Origin: Moringa oleifera
Taxonomy: Eukaryota > Streptophyta > Magnoliopsida > Brassicales > Moringaceae
DNA length: 64,000 nt
Direction of reading: 5' to 3'
Assembly (NCBI GenBank): GCA_021397835.1
Contig: JAJFZO010000094.1
Location: forward strand, 7,106,001-7,170,000
In this document: piece after piece, positions 48,275-59,462 of the stretch
How positions within the stretch are numbered: position 1 is the first letter of the stretch
Layout of the letters: each line of letters opens with the position of its first letter
Position numbers and translations under genes: made by a program
Notes under the pieces: model-generated
Database searches by the model: none
Seen by the model: only the letters and a program-made list of their open reading frames with translations
Told to the model about the DNA's origin: nothing

Positions 48275-49384
48275 ATGTCTTGGATTCAGTATCAAATCAA
48301 TAGAAAAGATGGTTATTTGGCATACCCACCTCCTCTATCTTCCTCTTCTTTATCTCCATATGCTGGTACTTTCCAGAAAGAGTCAACCCCTTCGACATCG
48401 TCACCTTCATCATCTGGCAGTAGAATAAGCCCAGCTGTTCTTTTTATCATTGTAATTCTTGCTGTGTTGTTTTTCATCTCTGGTCTTCTCCATCTGCTTG
48501 TTAGATTTCTAGTAAAGCACCCATCTTCCTCAGCGTCTTCTCAATCCAATAGATACCCTGATATTTCTAGTTCAGATGCTCTTCAGAGACAGCTGCAACA
48601 GCTTTTTCATCTCCATGATTCTGGTTTAGATCAAGCCTTTATCGATGCTCTACCCGTTTTCCAGTACAAAGAGATAGTGGGTCTAAAAGAGCCTTTTGAT
48701 TGTGCTGTTTGTCTGTGTGAATTCTCTGAGAAGGATAAGCTGAGATTGCTTCCTACCTGTAGCCATGCTTTTCATATCAATTGTATAGACACTTGGCTAC
48801 TATCAAACTCAACATGCCCTCTCTGTAGAGGCACACTCTTCGCTCCAGGGTTTTCAATGGAAAACCCGATTTTTGACTTTGATGATATGAGAGAAAATGA
48901 TGAGTTTCCTGGTAATGGAGGAAATCTGTATGCATCTGGTCAGAAAACCGTGGAAATTGAAGAAATTGTTGTTGGAAAGGGGGTTTTACCTGTGAGATTG
49001 GGAAAATTTAGGAGGCTAAATGATGGGCCTGGGGAGGCAGGGGGGGAGACTAGCAGCAGTAATTTGGATGCAAGAAGATGTTTTTCAATGGGTTCATATC
49101 AGTATGTGCTTGGTGATTCAGTCCTCAGGGTTCCATTGTGCCATGATCATGATGGCAATGATTTGAAGCTCGAAAAGAGGATCGAAAACAATGGGAATTC
49201 TTTAGTTGATAGTGAGGTGGAAGGGAAAAAGATAAGCAGCGTGACTAAGGGCGAAAGCTTTTCTGTTTCGAAGATCTGGCTCTGGTCTAAGAAGGGAAAA
49301 TTTTCAAGTTCATCAGATGCTCAAATTGGTTTACCTTCTCTTAATATAGATTTGCCATGGATGGAGAGAACACAAGAAAAGTAA
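48275..49384 (+). CDS. ATL46: ATL46-like RING-H2 E3 ubiquitin ligase
   Basis: A membrane-anchored ATL-family E3 ligase that passes ubiquitin from an E2 to unknown targets. A single exon encodes 369 residues. The start MSWIQYQINRKDGYLAYPPP is chosen over upstream in-frame ATGs (48155, 48191, 48224) because ATL46 proteins begin in this way. The order is a short N-terminus, a membrane segment (about 52-77, VLFIIVILAVLFFISGLLHL), the GLDQAFIDALPVF GLD motif (about 117) and a C3H2C3 RING-H2 finger (about 142-185: CAVCLCEF, CSHAFHINCIDTWL, CPLCRG). All eight zinc ligands are visible. A long polar tail ends LPSLNIDLPWMERTQEK. ATL13 and ATL47 are close paralogs; ATL46 is favoured by the N-terminus and the At5g40xxx neighbourhood. 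Confidence 0.93.
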   Translation: MSWIQYQINRKDGYLAYPPPLSSSSLSPYAGTFQKESTPSTSSPSSSGSRISPAVLFIIVILAVLFFISGLLHLLVRFLVKHPSSSASSQSNRYPDISSSDALQRQLQQLFHLHDSGLDQAFIDALPVFQYKEIVGLKEPFDCAVCLCEFSEKDKLRLLPTCSHAFHINCIDTWLLSNSTCPLCRGTLFAPGFSMENPIFDFDDMRENDEFPGNGGNLYASGQKTVEIEEIVVGKGVLPVRLGKFRRLNDGPGEAGGETSSSNLDARRCFSMGSYQYVLGDSVLRVPLCHDHDGNDLKLEKRIENNGNSLVDSEVEGKKISSVTKGESFSVSKIWLWSKKGKFSSSSDAQIGLPSLNIDLPWMERTQEK

Positions 49385-52300
49385 GAGGTACTTCCTTGTA
49401 GTGATTAATCATTCATCAAAAGAATGTTTTAGCTTTTCTCTTGGGATAATTTTCAGCATGCTAATTGGGAAATTGTAATGATTGGTTGTGGCACATTGTT
49501 ATGTTGTATGTCTTCCATATCCGAACATGAAATCACTCCTGTCAAATGAAGTTTCTTACTATAGGAAATGAAAAAGTAGTATTCATGTAGGTGATCTCAA
49601 GTGGTTGATAGACAAGGCCATGCTTTTATTCTTCTATTTTGTTGTAGGTTGAACTCCTTGGTCCTTTTTTTTTGGCAAAAGAATGTAATTAGTAGTAAGT
49701 GGTTTGTGCCTTCATTTCTGCATATCTCAATGTTGATTGTCCCAAGTTCTTTGGAAGCATAACTTTTCCGAACTGTGCATTGTTGATGAAAAATCACATT
49801 TGTGGAATGCCAGCAACACAAAATTTTCATTCCATATGGTTCATTGGTAACATCGTGAACACCCAGAAGAGCATTATGATCATCTTTTGTCTTTAAAGTC
49901 TTATTGCTTGTACCTTTTCAAATTATTCCATTTGCGATGTCATGTGTCAACCTAGGAAGCATGTCGAATCAATGATACTGCTTCAATTGTTTCAGAATCC
50001 TATTTTCCAATCACTATGCATTGGTAAAGTTAATGGGTGCTCTGGAAATTTGTAGTTCAGCTTAAATAACATCTCCATGTGCATTGTCTGGTCCATTTCC
50101 CATTTTGATACGGACCCTTTTTTTAAAGTAAAAATAGTAACCCAAATTCTCTCTCTCTAATCTATGTACTAGTGTTTACATACATGTATGTGATGTGAGC
50201 AGGAGCCAAGTGCTTCTGCTTTTTCTTTCCTTTAGAGGCATTAGGTGTTTTTTGTCTTTCCCCTTTTGATATTCACCTTTCAGGATAATGTGCATAAAAT
50301 CTTTTGTGTAGAGTGATCTGGGCAGTTGGACAGTGATGGTGGGATCAATGAAAGCAGAGTGACAGAACCTTTAAAAATGTTTCAATAGCCCTTCAATCTT
50401 TGTGATGAGACCTTTATTTCAAACTCTTGGCTGTAGTGGCACTCTTGTGGGGTCTGCTTTTGCCTCTTCCCATGTGGCCTTGTTGAAATCAAACTCAATC
50501 AAAGCAAAATCAGTCAAAGCAGCAACTTTGAGCATACTCTACAAAGTATAAAAATTAAAAGGGTTCAAATGCAAAGGTGGGTTTATGATGGGTGGGGCTA
50601 GATTGATGCTTTTATCCATATTTATTATCTTATCTTTATTTTATCTTATTATTGTTTCTTGTTGAAATACAAAGAGTATTATACACTTAAGGGTCTATTT
50701 TTAAAATTGGTTAAAAGAGAGGTTGGTCGATTTGATGTGTAGATGCCATGTTGCCAATGCCTGGTGAGGAAGGAGACTGTGACGCCCATGTGGCATTGGG
50801 GAATCGGTGCGGATTGTTTGCATCCAATCACGGTTGAGAAAGTACCTTTTGATGTGGGCTCCTCTCAGTTCTCAGGTCCTGCTGTTTAGCTCTGTGTGGT
50901 TTCCATCTGAGATCGATCAGTCAGACAGAGTTGGTTGTCCTTTCTCTCCCACGTGGTGATCAATTTGTCTGTACCGGCAGGCCCGGCCCAGCCCAGCCCA
51001 GGTCATGGTTCCCCCGACTCAAGTTTAACCAACTCCTCCTTGTGTTTGTATTTGACTTTGTTTTCGATGGGGTCTGGGCCAACTGCAACTTTGCCGCAAA
51101 AGGCCAGTCCTCGTTTTTAATCCCAATTATAAGTTGACCAAAGCCATCTGCCGCTTACAGGATGCCAAAGAGATGAAAGGCTTACGATCTGGTTGCTTAA
51201 AAAAAAAGGGAAAAAAAGAGAAATTTTGACAAAAGATGACAGCAAAATTTGTTGCCCAGGAAAACCAGCCCATGCATTCTAAATGACTCCAAGCCATCAA
51301 TCAGAAACACCGAGACATAAGTTTCTGGAGCATTGACAGATTGAAGAAAAGAGATATAAAAACAAACGGTAAAGGGGTAGTGTATCCCAATCAGAGGCAG
51401 AGAGCCCATTTATCATTTGCCTTCCTATGCATCTTCCATTGCAGTTGAGAGTCATGTCTAAAGAACAAATGTGACTGTTTCATATTGGCAAGGTCAGGCT
51501 ATTGCACATGTCGTTACCAGGACCTGTTAAAGATTCCTTCAGTTCGGATCTTCTTGGCATTCACGTCACAACAGAGCAGACTCTGCTGGCTAGTGCAGTG
51601 CATCGTCACTCCCACCGAAAGGAATAACTACTTGAACAAACTGGCATATATTTATATGACTTTTAAAGACATATCTGTCATTACAAACAACTGATGACAT
51701 CGAATGTCCACACTGTCTTCTTCCTTAACCTAAAACACAAAACATAACTCCGCTCCTCTACCTAACAACCTAGTTGACGTCAAATATCTGGTCTTTCCTA
51801 ACAACATCACGAAGCTGTTTGTTAATAAAGATTATCAATCTCTAAAACCCATTGAACCAATCACCAGTAGATGATACTCATTCAGCATAAAGCCTATAAA
51901 GATAGATATGCCTTATGAGTAGACAACTAGAAAGACGAGCGTTTACATATGTATAAGCATGTGTGCATGCTCACAGCGAATTCAGTAAAACCTTGTGCTC
52001 TTCCCAGTTTACAAGCAGCTAGATGATGCCCATGCCAATACAGTCAACCAAATATCAACATCACCTGTCCAATACCAGTCTGTACACTAACATTGACTCT
52101 CAAACATCATCCAACAGCACTATTTCATGTGAATTAGCTTGCTGACTCGATTGGTTTTGTTTGGTTTGTCTCCGAGTAATCTCAACAATTCAGCATAAAT
52201 AATGGACAGTGAAGAGAGATTAACTTTGGGTTTGAAGCCCATTTCAAAAATTCTGACACGTTGCGATAAAAATAAAGGTCCTTTCTTTCCCACCTTGTAT

Positions 52301-52609
52301 ACAAGAACAACTCCCGACCTCAGCCTTTTTTTTTTTTTAATGGTTCCTATACACAAGTCATTAACGAAATAAACAAAACAAACAATTTATTTTGAAAATG
52401 GAAAGAACAAAAAGGAAAAAGAAAAAGAAAACCTTAAAGGACGCCCGGGAATCTACTGATTATCCCATGTCACCAGAATGCCTTCCTCGATGAATGACAA
52501 CTCTAAGAAATCGGCACTTTGGCCGCATGTTAAACAAATTTTGTATTACAGAACAACCCCAAAGAACCGCCATCGTTTCCCAGCACCACAAGCATTCGTC
52601 AGAAGTTGG
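49385..52609. other. Intergenic, no gene recognised
   Basis: Begins with the ATL gene's 3' UTR and ends with the likely 3' UTR of the minus-strand gene at 52610. A GC-rich patch at 50975-51005 (GGCCCGGCCCAGCCCAGCCC) stands out from its surroundings. No domains or repeats otherwise. Confidence 0.55.
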
Positions 52610-53116
52610 TCACGAGAAGAGATGCGCGTCGTTGTCCAGATCCATGGAGCACTTGGTGGAAACCGGGAGCGAGGCGTACCTCGAGGAGAAATCCCTGTTC
52701 CCGAAGCCTTCATCGAAATGAAGATTCTGCCCCAGCCCGTCGTCGAAGTTGAGGGCGTAACTCAAAGGATCGTAGTGGAATTTCACTTGCCCCCGGGACC
52801 CCCCACCAAAGAAGCCTCCTCTACCGCAACAGCAATTGGGGTTCCGGCTGAGCCGCCGGATGAAAGTCTTCCATTTGGGTCCGGCCACAAGCTCCGACCA
52901 CTCCCGCATCTTCCGCCAACCACGTATCCACCATCGTTCCTCGGCATAAGACTTGCCCAATTCAATGGTCCTCATGCGTTGCCACAATCCTGGAGAGGAG
53001 GACTGCCTGGACCCAAGGCACGGCATCAAGAAGCAGCAGCCCCTCTTGGCAAGCATGGCTTCGTGGATATCTTCATTGGGGTCGGATCCCGATGCCGCGA
53101 TTGCTTGTGGGGGCAT
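52610..53116 (-). CDS. Conserved plant protein of unknown function (168 residues)
   Basis: A single exon encodes a basic, cysteine- and tryptophan-rich protein. I do not know its function. Visible features are a CCFLMPCLG patch near residues 27-35 that could be membrane-proximal or lipidated, a RWWIRGWRKMREWSELVAG block (about 62-80), KWKTFIRRL, and a FHYDPLSYALNFDDG motif near residue 115. These blocks are arranged as in a family of small uncharacterised plant proteins that I recall, sometimes labelled stress-induced. The overlapping plus-strand ORF of 311 codons is its antisense shadow. Upstream (53170-53300) is a CT-rich leader on the transcribed strand with AACCCTAA motifs. Confidence 0.8.
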   Translation of the reverse strand: MPPQAIAASGSDPNEDIHEAMLAKRGCCFLMPCLGSRQSSSPGLWQRMRTIELGKSYAEERWWIRGWRKMREWSELVAGPKWKTFIRRLSRNPNCCCGRGGFFGGGSRGQVKFHYDPLSYALNFDDGLGQNLHFDEGFGNRDFSSRYASLPVSTKCSMDLDNDAHLFS

Positions 53117-53420
53117 TATACGAAACAGCCAAAAAGAACAAGAAACGAAAAGAAATTAGGGTTCTTTTCTCTTGATTTGCAGGAAAGAGAGAGAGAGCGA
53201 GAGAGGGATACGAATCTTCCCTTCTCTGCAAACCCTAACGCTAAATTCTTTGAAGGATTCTCTCCCTTTAGGATTCTCTCTCTCTCTAGAATCCCAGTGC
53301 TGCCGGGGGCATTTCTTGAAGGGGGGCGTTGTAATAGCGGAAGCCTCGTTGGATACAGCAAGTTTACCCATACCTGGAAATGCCAGTTGCTCTCGTGTGA
53401 AATTAATTTATAGTGTCCCA
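53117..53420 (-). promoter_or_regulatory. CT-rich leader of the 168-residue protein gene
   Basis: GAGA runs on the plus strand at 53186-53208 and CTCTCTCTCT at 53276-53288 flank a CAAACCCTAACG telo-box-like motif near 53228. The arrangement fits a housekeeping-type leader. Confidence 0.45.
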
Positions 53421-53912
53421 TTGTGTAACAACTGTCACAGCCGGTAACTCCCCTGACTGCCGGTCGATACATTCCGAACTGTTTAACGGTCCATACTCGT
53501 AAAGTGTCATGAAAGGGCGCGGCCTCGGCCATGATCGTTGTGTAGCTAAAATTCATTGCGATTTCTCTCTATTTTACCAAATTGCCCTTTATGTTTGCGT
53601 GCCACATTCTTATTGGTTCATATTTTTCTCCTACGAAGATGCAGGTGTCCTGGATGCGCACCGCCTCCACCTACCACGGGCCATAATGCCATTGCACTAA
53701 CAGAGAATCTGGCAGTTACGATCTCATAATCTAATTCATTGGTGCATTTAATAATATTAATCAATTTTGATTTAGAAAAATTAATTATTATTATTTAACA
53801 AAAAGAAAGATTATTAAAAATAAATTATTTTGACTCTGTAAACTTTATTAAAAAAACGAAAATAATTAGCATAAATAAAGCATCATGTTAACGTTTTCAA
53901 CGTTACAATTTT

Positions 53913-53915
<3 letters not shown>

Positions 53916-53951
<36 letters not shown>
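53916..53951. repeat. (TA)18 microsatellite
   Basis: Uninterrupted TA units in intergenic DNA; expected to vary in length between individuals. Confidence 0.95.
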
Positions 53952-53953
<2 letters not shown>

Positions 53954-54099
53954 GATCCATTGCCCTTTTGCCGTTTAAAATGACTGAACCCTCTGAAAAT
54001 ATCGGACCTCCCCATTGAAATCTTTACAAGCCCAGTACTCATGGAGCATGAGCTGCAATTGATGGCCCACGAAAAGCCTAATGGTAGTTTTTTATTTTA

Positions 54100-54500
54100 A
54101 TTTAAAGTAAAAATTTGACATTTATTTTATATTATTAATTAAAATTTTATATTTAAAAATATTAAATTTTATTAAAAATTAAAAATTAATACATTCAAAT
54201 TGAAGGTTTTGTATAATAAAATTTAATTTAAAATTTTTCACAAAATCATTCAAGGTACCATCACTAAAAGTTTTATAATTTTTTTAGTATTAAAATATAT
54301 ATTTTTTTATATTGATAATATCAAAAAAATTAAAAATATCATAATTATTTAAAAAATTATAAAAAAATTTATACTATAGCTTGAATATTTTTTTACATCC
54401 ATAAAAAATTTTAAGTGAAAATTTATTACATAAAATCTTTAATTTAAATGTCCTAATATTTTAATTTTTTGATAAAATTTAATTTAAATTAAATTAATAA
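54100..54500 (+). repeat. Dispersed AT-rich repeat, copy D
   Basis: Shares ordered blocks with copy B: TTTATATTTAAAAATATTAA, AATTTAATTTAAAATTTTTC, GTACCATCACTAAAAGTTTT, GTATTAAAATATATATTTTT, AATTATTTAAAAAATTATAA and ATAGCTTGAATATTTTTTTA. Same orientation as the other copies. Confidence 0.5.
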
Positions 54501-55436
54501 ATTAAAATTTTATTCATTATTTTTTAAATATAAAAATCTAATTATTAATATAAGATAAATATCAAAATTTTATGAAACTTTTATTTTTTAATTTATTTAT
54601 GAATATAATCTCACTATTTATTTATTTATTATATTTCTAAGCTTATTGAATTGAATATCATAAAATTCCAATCAACAATTTTAAATATCTATTTATATAT
54701 TATTTAATAAATATAATTTTTTTTAAAAGTAAAAGGTTATAATAATTCACCTTTTTCTCTTTTCTCTAAATTTTCAAACTTTTGAAGCAAACAATTTTCT
54801 TAATGGACTCAACAAAGTTATAAAAAGATTTGGCCAATAGAAATTCTAAGAATTTGATTAATATTGACCAAATAATCCTAAGACTGACTTGAAGTCCACA
54901 TTGACTCATCATTAGTCAACACACATGCATCATTAAATTACCATTTTCTTTTCTTAAATTTTTAACCCATTCCCCATGAGTTGCCTGTCAAATCAATTTT
55001 CACACTGAAATTTCTAAGAAATTAGATTTTTTTTTATGAATTTTGGTATTAAATAAAAAATGATGTTTTATTGATTTTTATTTTTTGAGTTATTAATTTT
55101 ATTAATTATTATATTAATACAGAAATAAAATAAAATAAAATCACTTCTATTCAAGTTTTGATGTATTACTATTTATTAAAAAATTAATTTAAATTAAATC
55201 AATTAAAATTTATATAAAAAATACTTTAAAATTTGACGTATTTGACTGAAATAAATACAGTTTGAAATGGATCGATTTTGGCCTAATTCTTCAAAACTGG
55301 TTTCCTAGTTTCCAACCAAATTGTTGAACTGCTTTCCATGTGAGTTTCCTTCCCCTCTTCCTAACATTGACATAAATTCCATTCAGCATCCCATCTTTTC
55401 TCTCTGTTTTTCTTTCCTCCCAAGCAGCTTTACCAC

Positions 55437-55442
55437 TATAAA
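55437..55442 (+). promoter_or_regulatory. TATA box of the small peptide gene
   Basis: TATAAA lies 78 bp before the ATG at 55520, in the context CCACTATAAATGC, followed by a short leader. Confidence 0.6.
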
Positions 55443-55519
55443 TGCAGAACCATGCATGCACATCTCCACAATCACCCACTTTGTCTCCGATCACAGAAAC
55501 TCTTTCAGGCCTTTAAAGC

Positions 55520-55762
55520 ATGGCTAAAACACTCAAAGCCCTTCATGTTTTTCTTCTGGTTCTTCTCCTCAGCTTCGCTTTGCTTGGCTCCGCCATTGAA
55601 GCTCGCCGGTTACCTCCAAGCTATGACGTCACCCATGGCTCTGTGAAGGCTTGTCTTGATCAAGAAGGAGACACCCATCACCGGCTCGATCAAGTTGTTG
55701 AAGCTCTTGGTCTCTGGAACATCAAAGAAAGCAGTCCAAGTCATGCTGGGGACGGCCACTGA
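55520..55762 (+). CDS. Small secreted peptide precursor, PIP/PIPL-like
   Basis: A single exon encodes 80 residues. A clear signal peptide (MAKTLKALHVFLLVLLLSFA, cleavage probably near residues 24-28) is followed by a variable middle. The protein ends exactly at NIKESSPSHAGDGH. The terminus matches the PIP/PIP-like pattern (I)K-x-SGPSxxGxGH, with Ser in place of the first Gly, and ends at the His as mature PIP peptides do. CEP peptides also end in GxGH but have a proline-rich PTxPGxSPG core that is absent here. Known PIP peptides are released to the apoplast and sensed by LRR receptor kinases (RLK7 in Arabidopsis) in immunity and development. The function here is inferred from the motif only. 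Confidence 0.75.
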   Translation: MAKTLKALHVFLLVLLLSFALLGSAIEARRLPPSYDVTHGSVKACLDQEGDTHHRLDQVVEALGLWNIKESSPSHAGDGH

Positions 55763-55894
55763 TGATAGTTTTCATATATACCAAACTCCGTTGTTAAGGT
55801 TCACCGTCCAAAAGAAATTAGTCCTTTGTTTTCTGGTCATTCTCGTGTGTTAGATGTATGGATTTGCATTTGAAATTAATAGATTAAACCTCTC

Positions 55895-56017
55895 TTTCTC
55901 ATGCCGCCCTCCACCATTGAAGCTCCCCTATTAGCTCCCAGCTACGACCACCATGGCCCTGTAATGGCCGGTCTTTACCTAGGGGAACACCCATCATTGG
56001 CCTGATCAAGTAATTGG
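55895..56017 (+). pseudogene. Decayed tandem copy of the peptide gene
   Basis: CCATTGAAGCTC...CCCAGCTACGACCACCATGGC...GGCCGGTCTTTACCTAGGGGAACACCCATCATTGGCCTGATCAAGT aligns in order with 55594-55698 of the intact gene. The signal-peptide half is missing, indels break the frame, and the conserved C-terminal motif is not recognisable. It is in the same orientation, 140 bp downstream. Confidence 0.75.
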
Positions 56018-56019
56018 AT

Positions 56020-56549
56020 TTCTGCCAAAACTGCATGGTTCAGGATCATGTTCATCAATCTTCAGCTGGGAATTTGATTTACCCAGATATAATAACAGGG
56101 CAGTCCAATGGATGAATAAACAGGATAGATGATCAAGATTCATTGGTAAACAAGATCAATCACCCAGCAGCAGAACAGTTGGCAGGCTCTTTCATTCTTC
56201 ATGGACAAAACTGGCTGCTCTTCTCGATTAGATTTCATTTACAATGATGAATTTTCCATCTGTTCTGACAGAAATTTGTAGCATCTCATGGGTGCAAATC
56301 TGTTTTTCTAACCATTAAATGCTTAAACTAATTTGATTACTGATAAGCAGAAGAAGATTTTCCAGAAAAGCTATAGCACAGATTAGATTCTATTAACTTA
56401 GTCAAGAAAAGGAAATACATTATATATTCCTAAGAGTCCTACTAAGAACAAAGATTGAGAACCTAAAACCTCAGCTGTCATATCTGACATATAGAACTAA
56501 AGATCTTTTTCCAGGCACTTCACTGATGTGCAGCCATGGATATTCTGTT
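56020..56549. other. Intergenic, probably 3' UTR of the NHL gene
   Basis: No gene recognised. The right end is likely the NHL gene's original 3' UTR on the minus strand. Confidence 0.5.
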
Positions 56550-56875
56550 TCAGTATGCATGGGAGTAACCCATGTAGTTGAATCGAGGCCGGATATTGTG
56601 GCGATTGTATACAGGATCGCCATAGTCAACAGCCTTTATCACTACAGCTTCGCGACGCCCATCTTGCTCTTGAACTGCACCGAAAACAATCTCATTTGTT
56701 TCGCAGCTCTTCTCATAATAAGTTTGTGGGTTTGAAGAGTAATGCATACGGTGATGATGATGATGCTGTTGCGGGTGCTGCATCTGAAAATGTTGCTGTC
56801 TTTGCAGCTGCTGCTGCTGCTGTTGGTGATAGTCGCTGTCCCACCCGTTATGATAAGCCTGGCTTTGCTTGCTAT
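56550..56875 (-). pseudogene. Stranded original C-terminus of the NHL protein
   Basis: This minus-strand stretch reads open in the frame the gene would use with only one 37-bp unit. It encodes a Gln- and His-rich segment (CAG tract at 56806-56820, His run near 56755) and then a conserved-looking tail (KSCETNEIVFGAVQEQDG, VIKAVDYGDPVYN) ending GYSHAY. The tail resembles what I recall of full-length relatives. In the present frame it is not translated with the NHL domain. Confidence 0.7.
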
Positions 56876-56949
56876 GGTGTTTTTTCTCAGGTGTATACGG
56901 GTAGGTTTTCTGGGTGTTTTTTCTCAGGTGTATACGGGTAGGTTTTCTG
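56876..56949. repeat. Exact 37-bp tandem duplication in the last NHL exon
   Basis: The units 56876-56912 and 56913-56949 are identical by eye, each starting GGTGTTTTTTCTCAGG and ending GTAGGTTTTCTG. Because 37 is not a multiple of three, the second copy shifts the reading frame. Confidence 0.93.
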
Positions 56950-59462
56950 GGGTGTAGGAGTTCTGGTTTCTATGGAAGGTGGCTCATCTTCATCTGGAAT
57001 CACGAAGCTCTCCTGCATCGGCCACCTGTCTGAATGCATGCTGGACTGCTGGAACTGATAGTGGTGAGACTTCCTTTTGAACCCTGAAAACAATCCCCCA
57101 AAGATTTCAGCCACAGAGGAGCTGGTGTTAAGAACAAGCCTCCCAAGTGAACCGAAGAAGCCCTCTTCCAGCTTTTCAGGTTCATCTTCCTTTGGAATCA
57201 AGGGAGGCCGGACTGATTTAGGGTGCTTGAAATTTGGTTCCATCTGCATACCTTTCTTTATTGAAGCTGCTCTTGAATCCTACAATATACCAACAAAATC
57301 ATTAAAACTTTCCCAAAAGATATTATGCAGGGAATCAGAAAACAAGAGCGTAAGAACTGAAATCTGACCTCTTGGGAAGAAAACATTGCCCGTACTCTAT
57401 GCTGCAGCAATGCCAGCATGTAACCAAAGAATCCGGCAGCAACAAGCACCGCTATCCCTGCAATGGTCATGAACAGATTACACAGACTTCCACAACCAGG
57501 TGAGGAACCAATAACATTGGAAGTTTAGCAGCTGGGCCATACCTAAATTGAAGTTACCGTCAGACTGGTATGAACAATCTTCATCTTGAAGCTGAATCTC
57601 CCTAATTGCCTGGTTTCCTCTATCTATAACTATAAGCGAGCAGCTACTGCCAACATAAACCACATCAAAATCATTCGAGAACTTTGCATCTTCACTAGGA
57701 CCATCAACATGACCTCCTCCTTTAGCCCATTTTCCTCCAGCAATAGTCGTAACCCCTAAACAGATAAGTTCATCGTGCGGTCCAATTACATTATATCCAA
57801 TACCCAAAACTGAGGCTAGAGAATCAGAAAAAGGTCATCCAGAATGGTATAAGAGACTGATTGATTTCTTTTTAAGAATGCTTCAACAAATTACCCGTAT
57901 CACTGATCTTCCTGATAGCCATGTTCATGGTGTCTGCAACATATATATTTCCTCTGTCATCCACTGTTAGCCCTTTCGGGTGATTCATTCTTGCTTCTCT
58001 CATTCTCCCATCTACATGTCCTGAGTCACCTTCAGGGGATCCAGCAACCAGTTTCGGTCTGCTATCTGCATTTCATCCAGGCAGAGTCTCCAACTCAGTA
58101 CCATAAAGACAGATAAGACACAAAAACTCTTACATAGAGATTAGCTCCTGCTGAAGAAAGTGATAAAGTTATACAGAACAAACAACAGTAGAACTCACTT
58201 TGCTCATCTAGGCAAGCAAGAACCTTACTAGTCAAAAAATGCAGCCAAGGAATCAGAAAGCAAAAGTGTGAATGAGGGTTTATTACTCGAATTAAAAAAT
58301 GGGTTAACCTTCTTGAGGAAGCTCGGAGGGTACCTTATGAGTGTATTAAAGGGACTAGAAGTATAAAAAACTTCAAGATAAAGGGTACAGGGTGAGTAAA
58401 TCCTAAGGCTAAGTGGTCAATAGAGAATGTCGGCCAGCAATAGAAAAAGTGAAAGTGCAAATCTCCAAAAAGATCGAATTCTTAAGACAGCAACAGAACT
58501 AAAACTTCCGGTGTCCTTTTAAAAGTAGAGTCTTCTTCTAAACAAAAGCATGCAATTCTCATTAGAACTTATTAAAGAATTAGAAAGCTACATCGATATC
58601 TGGCAAAGAAAACTAATCTAGTAATAAAGCCTGGATTTTGAAGCCAAGCCCAGGAAAAGATTGCCCAAATCACCAAATTCTATTGCTGGAAAAACGATGG
58701 ATGTGGAAATTCCTCCGCAAAGATAAGTTACATAAGTAATCAAGATCATATAATTTCAAAATGGTGAAAGAAACCATTGAAATGAATAGTAATTTCAGAA
58801 CCCATTGAAGAAAAGATCAACTTACATCTAGACAATGGCATTGAGAGCTGGTATATGTTACTGTTTTCGGAGTCTAATACAAGAAGCTCTCCACCAGGGG
58901 ACACTTCAATGGAGTGTGGTTCAATCCCCAGCTTACTCCCATCAAATACAGTCTCCACAGAGTACCCACTCTCAAACCTCATCATTGAAGGGCTAGAAAC
59001 AGCTGAGAAATCAAACTCATTTAACCAAAAGGACAATATCTCCTATTTATTTCAAGAGCACGAACAACGGATGAAGAGAGGAAAAGTAGAGAAAATGTGA
59101 GCTTATATAAGGATCTTTACCTGCTCTGGTAGTAGTAGATTTCAGAGACCATAGCCATTTCCAAAGAGCAGAGACCACATTGGATGCGATCCTACTTACA
59201 ATTTCTGCGAACCCACGAGAATTACAAGAAAATTTGAGACGAAGTCAGCAAAAAATGACGGATTTGAAAGAGAAACGTGAAGAAGAAATAGATGAAACAG
59301 AGATAATTTAGTGATAACAAGGAAAGATGGACAAAAATAGATGAAAAAGGGAAGGATAGGTATATTGTGGTACTAACTGGCAGGAGGTGTAGCTGAAACT
59401 GATGAGAATCCACCAAAGAGAACCACAAAAACGAGAAGAAAAACAACCCAATTCTTCACCAT
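56887..59462 (-). CDS. NHL-repeat membrane protein, C-terminally truncated by a frameshift
   Basis: A plant NHL-domain protein (At5g14890/At1g70280 type) of unknown biochemical role. Seven exons: 59462-59378, 59204-59121, 59002-58826, 58065-57895, 57755-57543, 57457-57369 and 57279-56887, giving 403 residues. It has a signal peptide (MVKNWVVFLLVFVVLFGG), three NHL repeats (GIEPHSIEVSPGGELLVLD, MNHPKGLTVDDRGNIYVAD, FDVVYVGSSCSLIVIDRGNQ), a membrane helix (IAVLVAAGFFGYMLAL, about residues 246-262) and a polar cytosolic tail. The tail stops early because a 37-bp tandem duplication (56876-56949) shifts the frame to a TGA at 56887. The lost tail is still open in another frame down to 56550. The domain call is firm; whether the truncation is real or an assembly artefact is open. 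Confidence 0.9.

Larger units (their letters stand above)
53560..55430. other. AT-rich intergenic DNA
   Basis: No gene recognised. It contains a (TA)n microsatellite and the largest copy of the dispersed AT-rich repeat, and ends at the promoter of the small peptide gene. Confidence 0.6.

Noticed and set aside
52478..53413. Plus-strand ORF of 311 codons
   Set aside because: It runs antisense to the 168-residue minus-strand gene, whose codons explain the open frame. It has no domain, and its start lies in that gene's 3' region.
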